Positions 18,584-27,729 of a stretch of 64,000 bases of DNA are shown piece by piece. The position numbers were made by a program, and so were the translations under genes. Under the pieces are notes generated by a model that made no database searches, was not told the origin of the DNA, and was given only the letters and a program-made list of their open reading frames with translations. Every line of letters starts with the position of its first letter. Position 1 is the first letter of the stretch. The stretch covers positions 3,410,001 through 3,474,000 of the forward strand of contig NZ_CP108454.1 in NCBI RefSeq assembly GCF_036240795.1, written 5' to 3'. The stretch is from Streptomyces sp. NBC_01268. Its GTDB lineage: Bacteria; Actinomycetota; Actinomycetes; Streptomycetales; Streptomycetaceae.

Positions 18584-19341
18584 AGCGTCCATCCGAGAAG
18601 GCAGATCAGGAGGGCGGCGAGCGGGAGCGCGGCGGCGTAGCGCCACTGGGCGGGGGTGGCGGTGACCTCGTCGATGACCGGCATGGACCCGGTGTAGCCG
18701 CGGCTGACCATCGCGAGGTGGACGCGCTCGCCGCGCTCGTAGGAGCGGATGAAGAGGGCGCCGGCCGACTTGGCGAGGACGCCCCAGTGCCGTACGCCGC
18801 GGGCCTCGAAGCCGCGCGAGCGGCGGGCGATGGACATCCGGCGCATCTCGTCGGTGATCACGTCGCCGTAGCGGATCATGAACGTGGCGATCTGCACGAG
18901 CAGCGCGGGCAGCCGCAGCCGCTGGAGGCCGAGGAGCAGGCCGCGCAGCTCGGTGGTGGCGGCGAGCAGTACGGAGGCCGCGACGCCGAGGGTGCCCTTG
19001 GCGAGCACGTTCCAGGCGCCCCACAGGCCGGGGACGGAGAGGGAGACGCCGAGGACGGTGGTCTGCTCGCCGGGCACCACGAAGGGCATGAGCACCGCGA
19101 AGGCCACGAAGGGGACCTCGATGAGCAGTCGCTTCAGCAGGAACCCGGCCGGCACCCGGGCCCGGCCGGCGACCACGCCGAGCAGCGCGGCGTACCCGGC
19201 GAAGGCCCAGACCGCCTCGCGCGGGGTGGAGACGACCACCACGACGAAGGCGAAGACGGCCGCCAGCTTGGTGTGCGGGGGCAGCCCGTGGACCGGCGAG
19301 TCCTCCCGCCGGTAGAGCTTGTGGGCGTGCCCCGCGCCCAT
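18580..19341 (-). CDS. ECF transporter T component (CbiQ/NikQ)
   Basis: 253 residues starting at the ATG at 19341, whose A is shared with the preceding TGA (TGATG). Several membrane spans (LAAVFAFVVVVVSTP, LLIEVPFVAFAVLMPFV) are followed by the cytoplasmic coupling helices. The two Ala-Arg-Gly type motifs fit: SIARRSRGFEARG and YERGERVHLAMVSRGYTG. These helices contact the ATPase. The protein couples ATP hydrolysis by CbiO to the substrate-binding CbiM. The N-terminal HKLYRREDSPVHGLPPHTKL is characteristic of cobalt/nickel CbiQ. Confidence 0.92.
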
Positions 19342-20408
19342 CAGGCGTCCGCGTTCGCGGGGAGGGCGGAGCTCGCGCTCCTGCGGCGGCGCACGACCCA
19401 GAAGGCCCCGCTGCCGACGGCGAGGGTCGCGCCCACGCCGATCACGCCGGCGAGACCGCCGGACAGGCGCGCGTCGGTGACGTCCTTGACGCCGTAGTCG
19501 GCGAGCGGGGAGTCGGCGGCCGCGTGCGGCCGGACCTTGCTGTCGATGCCCTTGTCGGCGGCGACCTTCTCCAGGCCGTCCGGGCTGGCGGAGGCGTAGA
19601 AGGAGACGAAGCCGGCGAGCACGAGGGCGGTGACGACCCCGCCGATCCACAGCTTCCTCGGGGAGCCGGGGGCGGCCGGGGCGGTGGCGGGCGTGGTGAC
19701 CGGGGTGGCGTCGATCAGCTCGCCGCCCACGCGCAGCTTGAGCGGCGCGGTCAGGCCGCGCGCGCCGTGCACGAGGTCGGGCCGGACGGCGATGACCGCG
19801 CCGACGGTGAGCATGGTGATGACGGCCTCGCCGAGGCCGATGAGCACGTGGACGCCGACCATCGCGGTGAGGACCTTGGTGATCGGCACGTCGGTGGTGC
19901 CGCCGAGGGCGTAGATCGCGGTGAAGGCGGTGGCCGCGGCCGGCACGGAGACCAGCGCGGCGACGAAGGAGGCGATCGTCACCGAGCGGCGGGTGCGCGG
20001 CAGCGCGAGGACCAGGCCGCGGAAGAGCGCGTACGACACGACGACCGTGACCACGCCCATGACGGTGATGTTCACGCCGAGCGCGGTGAGGCCGCCGTCG
20101 GCGAACAGGACGCCCTGCATGAGCAGGACGACGGCAATGCAGAGCACCCCGGTGTAGGGGCCGACGAGGATCGCGGCCAGCGCTCCGCCGAGAAGATGCC
20201 CGCTTGTTCCGGCGGCGACGGGGAAGTTGAGCATCTGTACGGCGAAGATGAAGGCCGCGACGAGGCCGGCCAGCGGCGCGGTCCGCTCGTCGAGCTCCTT
20301 GCGGGCTCCGCGCAGGCTGACGGCTACGGCGCCGGCGGCGACGACACCGGCGGCGGCCGATACGGGAGCGTTGATGAATCCGTCAGGTACATGCACGTCC
20401 CGCATCAT
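19341..20408 (-). CDS. ECF S component CbiM/NikM fused to PDGLE (CbiN-like) domain
   Basis: 355 residues; starts at the ATG-ATG at 20408/20405 after AGGAGC. Residues 4-9 (DVHVPDGF) place His and Asp at the metal-binding N-terminus typical of CbiM/NikM. Six or seven spans follow. After a linker the C-terminus carries SPDGLEKVAADKGI plus one last span, the PDGLE domain that replaces stand-alone CbiN/NikN. The protein therefore supplies both M and N functions and binds Ni2+ or Co2+ for the Q and O partners. No B12-box leader precedes it (133 bp to the divergent gene), while a Nur-like palindrome does, which favours nickel. Confidence 0.9.
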   Translation of the reverse strand: MMRDVHVPDGFINAPVSAAAGVVAAGAVAVSLRGARKELDERTAPLAGLVAAFIFAVQMLNFPVAAGTSGHLLGGALAAILVGPYTGVLCIAVVLLMQGVLFADGGLTALGVNITVMGVVTVVVSYALFRGLVLALPRTRRSVTIASFVAALVSVPAAATAFTAIYALGGTTDVPITKVLTAMVGVHVLIGLGEAVITMLTVGAVIAVRPDLVHGARGLTAPLKLRVGGELIDATPVTTPATAPAAPGSPRKLWIGGVVTALVLAGFVSFYASASPDGLEKVAADKGIDSKVRPHAAADSPLADYGVKDVTDARLSGGLAGVIGVGATLAVGSGAFWVVRRRRSASSALPANADA

Positions 20409-20417
20409 AGAGCGCTC

Positions 20418-20434
20418 CTGCGAAGAGCTTGCAA
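20418..20434 (-). promoter_or_regulatory. Candidate Nur (nickel-uptake regulator) box
   Basis: The plus-strand sequence is CTGCGA-AGAGC-TTGCAA. It fits the remembered Streptomyces Nur consensus tTGCaa-N5-ttGCAA exactly in the second half-site, and in TGC plus the final A in the first. It lies 9 bp upstream of the CbiM/NikM start codon, touching the ribosome site, where repressor binding would block the transcript start or elongation. This is inferred from one match only. Confidence 0.45.
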
Positions 20435-20541
20435 GAGCGTGGAGAACACAAAAGAGGTGGACTCGCTCGGCGCGTGCGCCGGGAAATATGGGACATTAGA
20501 GAGCAAATGCGATGAGTGTGATGAGCATGAGGAGCCGTTCG

Positions 20542-20997
20542 ATGACGCGCGCCACGGATGACCACACCGCCCCCACCGTCCGTACCGCCGATGCCGCCCC
20601 CGCCACCCCCGCAGCCTCCACCCCCGTCGCCCGCACCGGCCGCCCCTCCCCCGCGCACGCCGTCGAGGAGAGCGCCAGGGGACGGATCGTCACCGACGCC
20701 CCCCTCTCCCGCCCCGTCCCGGTCCTCCTCCGCTACGACGCCGGCTTCTCCCCCGCGACCGTCCGCTTCGTCTTCCCCGGCGACATCGAGTGGTCCTTCC
20801 CGCGCTCGCTCCTGGAGACCGGCCTGCGCGGCCCCGCCCGGCGCGGGGACATCGAGGTCTGGCCCTGCGGCCGGGTCCAGACGGTCGTCGAGTTCCACGG
20901 CGTCGACGGGGTGGCCGTCGTGCAGTTCGACACGACGGCCCTGATGCGCTTCCTCCGACACACCTACGCCGCCACCGCGTCGCGGGCGACACGGTGA
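20542..20997 (+). CDS. SsgA-like sporulation/cell-division regulator (SALP)
   Basis: The ATG at 20542 has GAGGAG 7 nt upstream; three earlier in-frame ATGs (20512, 20521, 20527) lack a site. 151 residues with an Ala/Thr/Pro-rich arm of about 35. The SsgA domain follows: VPVLLRYDAGFSPATVRFVF, then IEWSFPRSLLETGLRGPARRGDIEVWP, matching the family pattern of WxFxRxLLxxGL and GDVxxWP. The C-terminus is VQFDTTALMRFLRHTY. SALPs exist only in morphologically complex actinomycetes and guide septation, spore-wall and PBP localisation. Its proximity to pmt and a PBP recalls the S. coelicolor ssgE neighbourhood, but I cannot assign the paralogue. Confidence 0.88.
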   Translation: MTRATDDHTAPTVRTADAAPATPAASTPVARTGRPSPAHAVEESARGRIVTDAPLSRPVPVLLRYDAGFSPATVRFVFPGDIEWSFPRSLLETGLRGPARRGDIEVWPCGRVQTVVEFHGVDGVAVVQFDTTALMRFLRHTYAATASRATR

Positions 20998-21045
20998 CGG
21001 CGCAGGGTCGCGTCGGCTCCCCGTCCCCACAGGTTCCGGCGCGGT

Positions 21046-21080
21046 CCGGGGCCCGCCGCCCGCTCAAGCGGCGGCCCCGG
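21046..21080. terminator. GC-rich hairpin between convergent genes
   Basis: Arms CCGGGGCCCGCCGC (21046-21059) and GCGGCGGCCCCGG (21068-21080) pair over 13 bp with one bulged C and an 8-nt loop. It lies between the 3' ends of the SsgA-like and MMPL genes, so it can serve both strands. There is no U-tract, as is usual in Streptomyces. Confidence 0.7.
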
Positions 21081-21091
21081 AGTCGGTGAGG

Positions 21092-23278
21092 TCAGGCGGA
21101 GACCAGCTCCTTCGGCTCCTCGTCGGCGTCGCCGGCGTCCCGGGCGGCCAGCGCCTCGCCCTCGACGTCCACGTTGGGCAGCACGCGGCCGAGCCACTTC
21201 GGCAGCCACCAGGCCTTGTGGCCGAGGAGCGCGAGCACGGCCGGGACGATCGCCATGCGGACCACGAACGCGTCGAAGAGGACGGCGACGGCCAGGCCGA
21301 AGCCGATCATCTTGATCATCTGGTCGTCCATGCCGATGAAGCCGGAGAAGACCGCGATCATGATCACCGCGGCGGCGGTGACCACCCGGGCGCTGTGCCG
21401 GAAGCCGGTCACGATCGCCTCGCCGGGGCGCGCCCCGTGGACGTACGCCTCGCGCATCCGGGTGACCAGGAAGACCTCGTAGTCCATGGCCAGGCCGAAG
21501 ACCACGCCCACCATGAAGATCGGCATCATCGACATGATCGGGCCGGTCTGCTCGACCCCGAACAGGCTGCCGAGCCAACCCCACTGGAAGACCGCGACGA
21601 CCGCGCCGAGGGCGGCGACCACGGAGAGCAGGAAGCCGAGGGCCGCCTTCAGCGGGACCAGGATCGAGCGGAAGACCACCATCAGGAGCAGGAAGGCGAG
21701 TCCGACGACCAGCGCCAGGTAGGGCAGCAGCGCGTCGTTCATCTTCTGCGAGAAGTCGATGTTCATCGCGGTGGCGCCGGTGACCAGGACCTCGTCGCCG
21801 GTCGCGCCGCGGATGTCGTGCACCAGCTCCTCGGTGTCGACGGAGGACGGGCGGTCCTTCGGGATCACCGTGATCATCGCGGCGTCGCCCGCCTTGTTCG
21901 GGGTCGGCGGGGTGACCGCCACGACGCCGTCCAGGCCCTTGATCGTGTCCACGGTCCTGTCGGCGGTCGCCTTGCCGCCGTCGACGACGACGAGCAGCGG
22001 GCCGTTGAAGCCGGGCCCGAAGCCCTCGGAGAGCAGGTCGTAGGCGCGCCGCTCGGTGGCGGAGACGGGCTTGACGCCGTCGTCGGGCAGGCCCATCTCC
22101 AGGGAGGCGGCCGGCACGGCGATCGCGCCGAGGCCGAGGACGCCGACGAGCAGCACGAACACCGGGCGGCGGATGACGAAGCGGGCCCAGCGGGTGCCGC
22201 CGTTCGGCTTGGCGCCCGCCTCGGTGCCGGTGCCCTCGGCGGACGCCTTCGCGGCCTTGCGCGCCTTGCGGCCCACGACCCTGTCGCCGGCGAAGCCCAG
22301 CAGGGCCGGGATCAGGGTGAGCGCGATCAGCACGGCGATCACGACCGTGCCGGCGGCGGCGAAGCCCATCTTCGTCAGCATCGGGATGTTGACGACGGCC
22401 AGGCCGACCAGGGCGATGACCACGGTGAGGCCGGCGAAGACCACGGCGGAGCCGGCGGTGCCGACGGCGCGCCCGGCGGCCTCCTCCTTCGCCCGGCCCT
22501 CGGCGAGCTCCGCGCGGTAGCGGGAGACGATGAACAGGGCGTAGTCGATGCCGACCGCGAGGCCGATCATCATCGCGAGGGTGGAGGTGGTGGAGCCGAG
22601 GTCCAGGACGTTGGCGAGCGCGGTGATCGTCGAGACGCCGATGCCGACCCCGATGATCGCGGTGAGCAGCGGCAGTCCGGCGGCCACGAGCGAGCCGAAG
22701 GTGATGACGAGCACGATGCCCGCGATGACCACGCCGACGATCTCGCCCGCGCCGGTCTCCGGCATGCTCTGGAGCGCGTCGCCGCCGATCTCGACGGTCA
22801 GGCCCTGGCCCTGCGCGGCATGGCCGGCCTCCTTGAGGGCCTCACGGGTCTCGTCGGTCAGCTCCATCCCGCTGACCTTGTAGGAGACGGAGACGTAGGC
22901 GATCCGCCCGTCCTGGGAGATGGCCTGCGCGGTGTACGGGTCGGTGACCCGGGCGACCTGGTCGGAGCCCGACTTCAGCGCGGCGACGGTCTCCTCGACC
23001 TTCGCCTTGTTGGCCGGCGTCTTCATGGTCTGGCCGGTCGGGGCCTCGAAGACCACCCGGGCGGTGGCGCCGTCGGCGCTGCCGCCGGGGAAGCGCTCTT
23101 CGAGCAGGTCGAAGGCGCGCTGGGCCTCGGTGCCGGGTATCGAGAAGGAGCTGGAGGTCGCGGCGGGCGCGGTGGCGGCGCCGACGCCCGCGAGGGCGAG
23201 GAGCGCCACCCAGAGCAGGGCGACGAGCCGTCGGCGCCGGAAGGCGGAACGGCCGAGCTTGTAGAGGAACGTGGCCAC
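21092..23278 (-). CDS. MMPL family RND-type exporter
   Basis: The GTG at 23278 (MATFLYKLGRSAFRRRR, about 9 nt after GGGAG) is the usual MMPL start; the reading to 23314 adds unconserved residues. 728 residues, twelve spans, duplicated topology: one span, a large outside loop (about 45-185), five spans, then the same again. The motifs VGIDYALFIVSRYR and FGLAMDYEVFLVTRMRE are the two GxxxDY signatures in spans 4 and 10 that carry the proton-relay Asp/Tyr pair. MMPL pumps export lipids, siderophores or drugs. The upstream TetR gene reads the same way and probably represses it, with both expected under the paired operators. Confidence 0.93.
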   Translation of the reverse strand: MATFLYKLGRSAFRRRRLVALLWVALLALAGVGAATAPAATSSSFSIPGTEAQRAFDLLEERFPGGSADGATARVVFEAPTGQTMKTPANKAKVEETVAALKSGSDQVARVTDPYTAQAISQDGRIAYVSVSYKVSGMELTDETREALKEAGHAAQGQGLTVEIGGDALQSMPETGAGEIVGVVIAGIVLVITFGSLVAAGLPLLTAIIGVGIGVSTITALANVLDLGSTTSTLAMMIGLAVGIDYALFIVSRYRAELAEGRAKEEAAGRAVGTAGSAVVFAGLTVVIALVGLAVVNIPMLTKMGFAAAGTVVIAVLIALTLIPALLGFAGDRVVGRKARKAAKASAEGTGTEAGAKPNGGTRWARFVIRRPVFVLLVGVLGLGAIAVPAASLEMGLPDDGVKPVSATERRAYDLLSEGFGPGFNGPLLVVVDGGKATADRTVDTIKGLDGVVAVTPPTPNKAGDAAMITVIPKDRPSSVDTEELVHDIRGATGDEVLVTGATAMNIDFSQKMNDALLPYLALVVGLAFLLLMVVFRSILVPLKAALGFLLSVVAALGAVVAVFQWGWLGSLFGVEQTGPIMSMMPIFMVGVVFGLAMDYEVFLVTRMREAYVHGARPGEAIVTGFRHSARVVTAAAVIMIAVFSGFIGMDDQMIKMIGFGLAVAVLFDAFVVRMAIVPAVLALLGHKAWWLPKWLGRVLPNVDVEGEALAARDAGDADEEPKELVSA

Positions 23279-23441
23279 GGGGGCGTACTCCCGGTGTTGA
23301 GTGGGACAGGGCATGGGGAGCCGGCCCGACGGCGTGAGCGGTGCGCAGCGTCAGGGGGTACGGGGTGCGGACGTTCCGGCGGTACCGGCCGGGGAGCCGG
23401 TGCGGACGCGTCTGCGGTTCCGGCCGGGGAGGCCGGTGGGG

Positions 23442-24011
23442 TCAGGCGCCGAGTGAGGGGAGCACGACGGCGTTGACGTAGGCGCTGAGGAAGGCGGCGT
23501 CGACCGGCCGGTCCTCGATCAGCGGGCGGGCGACGAACGCTCCGATCAGCATGTGGGGCAGGAGCTTGAGCGCCGGGTTGTCGGCGGCGATCTCGCCCCT
23601 GCGGACGGCCCGCTGGAGCACCTCGTCGAGGCTGTTCATCTCGGGTTCGACGAGCAGCTCGCGCATGGCCTGGAGCAGATCGGGGTTGTCGTGGACGGCG
23701 TGGGACAGACCCCGCATCAGCGCGGCGTCCTTCTCCAGCCGGCAGTCGTCGGTCCGTTGCAGCATCACGTCGAAGTCACCGCGCAGACTGCCGGTGTCGA
23801 TCTCTCCGAGCTCGACCGGCTTGTCGTGGCGCAGTGCCATGACGACGAGTTGCGGCTTGCTCCCCCACTGGCGGTAGAGGGTGGCCTTGCTGGATCGGGT
23901 GCGGGCGGCGACGGCGTCCATGGTGAGGGCGTCGTAGCCGACCTCGCGCAGCAGGTCGAGCACGGCCGTGTAGAGCTCGGCCTCCCTTTCGGGGGTGAGC
24001 CTGCTGGCCAT
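23442..24011 (-). CDS. TetR family repressor
   Basis: ATG at 24011, 189 residues. The N-terminal TetR helix-turn-helix is complete: EAELYTAVLDLLREVGYDALTMDAVAARTRSSKATLYRQWGSK at roughly 10-52 (recognition helix SSKATLYRQW). The C-terminal TetR_C_11-like ligand domain has DDCRLEKDAALMRGL and ends with LPHMLIGAFVARPL. Two perfect 15-bp palindromes sit 57 and 103 bp upstream, between it and the tricorn gene, so autoregulation and control of both directions is likely. The MMPL gene is 163 bp downstream on the same strand. Confidence 0.93.
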   Translation of the reverse strand: MASRLTPEREAELYTAVLDLLREVGYDALTMDAVAARTRSSKATLYRQWGSKPQLVVMALRHDKPVELGEIDTGSLRGDFDVMLQRTDDCRLEKDAALMRGLSHAVHDNPDLLQAMRELLVEPEMNSLDEVLQRAVRRGEIAADNPALKLLPHMLIGAFVARPLIEDRPVDAAFLSAYVNAVVLPSLGA

Positions 24012-24067
24012 GACCGGCCTCCTGTCCGACTGGGGTTCCTGGCGCGGTTCCGTTCGGGCGGACCCGA

Positions 24068-24128
24068 ACGAAACCGTTTCGTACACCACGACGATACCCA
24101 CCCGCCTTGCGAAACGAAACCGTTTCGT
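24068..24128. promoter_or_regulatory. Pair of TetR-type operators
   Basis: Two identical copies of ACGAAAC-C-GTTTCGT lie at 24068-24082 and 24114-24128. Each has perfect 7-bp arms around one central base, and the centres are 46 bp apart. The palindromy and location between the TetR gene and the divergent tricorn gene identify them as the likely operators of that TetR. Each would cover a promoter of one direction. Confidence 0.85.
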
Positions 24129-24222
24129 ACGTGTCCTCGGCCACACCCGGCCCACGCCCCGGTCCACACTTCGACCACACGTACGAGTTGCCGCACCCCC
24201 TTCGCGCGGAAAGCATGAGGAG

Positions 24223-27200
24223 GTGAGTGACGACCTCGCGTATCTCCGCTTCCCGCACCTCCACGACGAGCTGCTGTGCTTCGTCACCGAGGACGACCTC
24301 TGGGTCTCCCCCCTCGTGCCCGAGGGCCACCGCCCCGGCCGCGCCTGGCGGGTCACCGTCGACCGGACGCGGGTCGGGCCCCCGCGCTTCTCCCCCGACG
24401 GGCGCCACCTCGCGTACACGAGCTGGCGCAGCCTCGACCCGGAGATCCACCTCGCGCCGGTCGACGGCGGCCCGGCCCGTCGGCTGACCTACTGGGGGTC
24501 CACCGACACCCGGGTCTGCGGCTGGTCGCCCCCCGACAAGGACGGCCGGTCCGACATCCTCGCCGTCTCCTCGCACGGGCAGCCGTTCTCGTACTACTCC
24601 TGGGCCTACAGCGTCCCCACCGACGGCACCCCCGGCGGCCGGATGCCCTGGGGCCTGGTCTCCGACATCGCCGTCGCCGACCTGGGCGACGGCGGCCCCG
24701 GCGCCGAGGGCTCCGGAGGGCAGCGCCGCACCCTGCTGCTCACCGGGCGCCCGCCGCACGAGCCGGCCTCCTGGAAGCGCTACCGGGGCGGCGCCATGGG
24801 ACGCCTCTGGCTGCACGGCGAACGGCTCCTCGAAGACCTCGGCGGGCAGTTCGAGGCGCCCATGTTCGTCGCCGCGCCCGAGGCCGAGGGCGGCCACCGG
24901 ATCGCCTTCCTCTCCGACCACGAGGGCATCGGCAACCTCTACTCCTGCCGGCCCGACGGCACCGGACTGCGTCGCCACACCGACCACGACGAGTTCTACG
25001 CCCGGCACGCCTCCAGCGACGGGCGCCGGGTCGTCTACCAGTGCGCCGGCGCACTGTGGATCGTCGACGACCTGAGCGCCGGCTCGCGCCCGCGCCGCCT
25101 GGAGGTCCGGCTCGGCGGGCCCCGCGCCGGCCGGCGCCCCTACCAGGTGCCCGCCGCCCACCACGTCGACGCGCTCTCCGTGGACGAGACCGGGCGGGCC
25201 AGCGCCGTCTCCGTGCGCGGCAGCCTCTACTGGCTGACCCACCGCGACGGCCCGGCCCGGACCATCGCCGACACCCCGGGCGTACGGGTCAGGCAGCCCG
25301 AGATGCTCGGCAGCGGCGGGCAGGTCGCGTACGTCACCGACGCGGAGGGCGAGGACGCCATCGAGATCGCGACGCTCCCGCGCGCCAGCGGCGACCGGGA
25401 GCCGCGCCGACTCGCCGCGGGCCGGCTCGGTCGGGTCGAGGAGATGATCTCCGACCCGGACGGCGAACGGCTGGCCATCGCCTCCAACGACGGCCGCCTG
25501 CTGCTGATCACGACGACCGAGGACGAGGACGGGGGCGAGGACGGGGACGGGGACGGGGACGGGGACGGGGACGAGACGACCGCGACCGTCGAGGCGGGGA
25601 CGGGGGCGGAGCCCGAGGCGATCGGGGAGGCCACCCCCGCCGGAGGCGCCACCCTCGAAGCCTCCGCCGGAACCGTCTCCGAGACCGTCTCCGAAACCCC
25701 CGGCGAGGTCACCGAGCTCATCCGCTCCGTCAACGGACCCGTACGCGACCTGGCGTTCTCCCCCGACGGGGCCTGGCTCACCTGGTCCCACCCGGGCATC
25801 GGGCGTTCCCTGCGCTCCATCAAGATGGCCCGGATCTCCGGGCCCGGCGCCCCCATGATCGTCGACGTCACCAACGGGCGCTTCGAGGACGAGAACCCGG
25901 TCTTCACCAGCGACGGACGCTACCTCGCCTTCCTCTCCTGGCGGGGCTTCGACCCGGTGTACGACGTCCACACCGGCGACCTGTCCTTCCCGCTGGGCTG
26001 CCGCCCCTATCTCGTACCGCTCAACTCGGCGACCCCGTCCCCGTTCGCGCTGCTGCCCGACGGGCGGCCCGCGGCGGGCGGCATGGACCCGGCCGACGAG
26101 GAGGCGGGCACCGGCGACGGCACGGTGACCGTCGAGACCGAGGGGCTCGCCGACCGGGTCACGCCCTTCCCGGTCACCGCCTCCAAGTACTCGGCGCTGT
26201 ACCCGGTGGCCGGCGGCGGTCTGGTCTGGCTGCGCTGGCCGATCTCCGGGGCGCTCGGCGAGACCTTCGCCAACCCCTCGGACCCCTCGCCCCGGCCCAC
26301 GCTGGAGCACTACAACATCACCAAGGCCCGCAAGACCGAACTCGTCACCCACCTCGACTGGTTCGCCGTCAGCGGCGACGCCTCGCGGCTCGTCGTCGTC
26401 GACGAGGGCGAGCTGCGCGCCGTCCCCGCCAACGAGCCCGGCGACTCCGACTCCACCGTCTACCTGGACCTGCGGCGCATCGTGCACGAGGTGGACCCGG
26501 CGGCCGAGTGGCGGCAGGCCTTCGACGAGGCGGGCCGGATCGTCCGCGCCTACTTCTGGGAGCCCGACATGGGCGGCGTCGACTGGACGGCGGTGCTCGA
26601 CCAGTACCGGCCGCTCGTCGAACGGTGCGCCTCCCCCGACGAGTTCGCCGACCTGGTGCGCGAGGTCTTCGGCGAACTCGGCACCTCCCACGCGTACGTC
26701 ACCCCCGCCCGCCGCAACGAGGGCCCGGCGCACTACCAGCGCGCCCAGGGCCTGCTGGGCGCCAACTTCGTGCCCCGGGACGAGGGCTGGATGGTGAAGC
26801 GGATCCTGCCCGGCGACTCCTCCGACTCCAAGGCGCGCTCCCCGCTGGCCGGCACCGGCATCCGCGAGGGCGCGGTCCTCACCCACGTCGACGGCCGCCC
26901 CGTCGACCCGGTCACCGGCCCCTACCCGCTGCTGTCCGGCACCGGCGGCACCACCGTCGAACTCACCTTCCGACCGCCCGGCAGCGCGGGCCGCGCCCGC
27001 CGCGTCGCCGTCGTCCCCCTCGTCGACGAACGCCCGCTGCGCTACCAGGACTGGGTCGCGAAGCGACGCGCCGTCGTACGGGAGCTGAGCGGCGGCCGCT
27101 GCGGCTACCTGCACATCCCCGACATGGGCGGCTCGGGCTGGGCCCAGTTCAACCGCGACCTGCGCATGGAGGTCTCCCGGCCGGCCCTCATCGTGGACGT

Positions 27201-27729
27201 CCGGGGCAACGCCGGCGGCAACATCAGCGAGCTGGTGATAGAGAAGCTGACCCGCCGGATCCTGGGCTGGGACCTCACCCGCGACGCCCAGCCCGTCTCG
27301 TACACCTCCAACGCCCCGCGCGGCCCCATCGTCGCCCTCGCCGACGAGGCCACCTCCTCCGACGGCGACATGATCACCGCCGCGTTCAAGCTGCTCGGGC
27401 TCGGCCCCGTGGTGGGTCAGCGCACCTGGGGCGGCGTCGTCGGCATGACGGGCCGCCACCGGCTCGGCGACGGCACCCAGATCACCGTGCCGATGAACGC
27501 GGCCTGGTTCCCCGAGTACGGCTGGTCCATCGAGAACCACGGCGTGGAACCGGACCTCGCGGTCCTGCGCACCCCGCTCGACTGGGCCGAGGGCCGCTAC
27601 GCCCAGCTCGACGACGCCGTGCACATCGCGCTGGCCCTGCTCGCCGAGACCCCCGCCGCGAGCCCCCCGGGCTACGAGGGGCTGCCGGACCACTCCCGGC
27701 CGAAACTGCCGCCGAGGTCCAGCTCGTAG
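24223..27729 (+). CDS. Tricorn protease homologue (S41 family)
   Basis: GTG start at 24223 with GGAAAG 9 nt upstream; 1168 residues, near the family norm. The N-terminal six- and seven-bladed WD40-like propellers (about 10-330 and 340-690) show repeated PD-G and SPDGRxLAY motifs. Then come the tricorn core C1, a PDZ domain (about 870-930) and the C2 catalytic domain. The catalytic set matches archaeal tricorn: Ser822-His823 (GTSHAYV), Ser1046-Asp1047 (TSSDGD) and Glu1109 (HGVEPDL). It degrades oligopeptides downstream of the proteasome. An acidic Gly-Asp repeat interrupts the second propeller at about 430-450. Its 3' end overlaps the convergent GNAT gene by 58 bp. The divergent TetR operators suggest regulation. 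Confidence 0.93.
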   Translation: MSDDLAYLRFPHLHDELLCFVTEDDLWVSPLVPEGHRPGRAWRVTVDRTRVGPPRFSPDGRHLAYTSWRSLDPEIHLAPVDGGPARRLTYWGSTDTRVCGWSPPDKDGRSDILAVSSHGQPFSYYSWAYSVPTDGTPGGRMPWGLVSDIAVADLGDGGPGAEGSGGQRRTLLLTGRPPHEPASWKRYRGGAMGRLWLHGERLLEDLGGQFEAPMFVAAPEAEGGHRIAFLSDHEGIGNLYSCRPDGTGLRRHTDHDEFYARHASSDGRRVVYQCAGALWIVDDLSAGSRPRRLEVRLGGPRAGRRPYQVPAAHHVDALSVDETGRASAVSVRGSLYWLTHRDGPARTIADTPGVRVRQPEMLGSGGQVAYVTDAEGEDAIEIATLPRASGDREPRRLAAGRLGRVEEMISDPDGERLAIASNDGRLLLITTTEDEDGGEDGDGDGDGDGDETTATVEAGTGAEPEAIGEATPAGGATLEASAGTVSETVSETPGEVTELIRSVNGPVRDLAFSPDGAWLTWSHPGIGRSLRSIKMARISGPGAPMIVDVTNGRFEDENPVFTSDGRYLAFLSWRGFDPVYDVHTGDLSFPLGCRPYLVPLNSATPSPFALLPDGRPAAGGMDPADEEAGTGDGTVTVETEGLADRVTPFPVTASKYSALYPVAGGGLVWLRWPISGALGETFANPSDPSPRPTLEHYNITKARKTELVTHLDWFAVSGDASRLVVVDEGELRAVPANEPGDSDSTVYLDLRRIVHEVDPAAEWRQAFDEAGRIVRAYFWEPDMGGVDWTAVLDQYRPLVERCASPDEFADLVREVFGELGTSHAYVTPARRNEGPAHYQRAQGLLGANFVPRDEGWMVKRILPGDSSDSKARSPLAGTGIREGAVLTHVDGRPVDPVTGPYPLLSGTGGTTVELTFRPPGSAGRARRVAVVPLVDERPLRYQDWVAKRRAVVRELSGGRCGYLHIPDMGGSGWAQFNRDLRMEVSRPALIVDVRGNAGGNISELVIEKLTRRILGWDLTRDAQPVSYTSNAPRGPIVALADEATSSDGDMITAAFKLLGLGPVVGQRTWGGVVGMTGRHRLGDGTQITVPMNAAWFPEYGWSIENHGVEPDLAVLRTPLDWAEGRYAQLDDAVHIALALLAETPAASPPGYEGLPDHSRPKLPPRSSS
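25543..25572 (+). repeat. GGGGAC hexanucleotide tandem repeat inside tricorn gene
   Basis: Five perfect GGGGAC units in frame encode an alternating Asp-Gly tract, flanked by Glu/Asp codons. It lies in a loop of the second beta-propeller. Because the unit is 6 bp, slippage would change the loop length by two residues without a frameshift. Confidence 0.85.

Noticed and set aside
20409..20541. Cobalamin riboswitch upstream of CbiM
   Set aside because: Only 133 bp to the divergent gene and no B12-box sequence seen.
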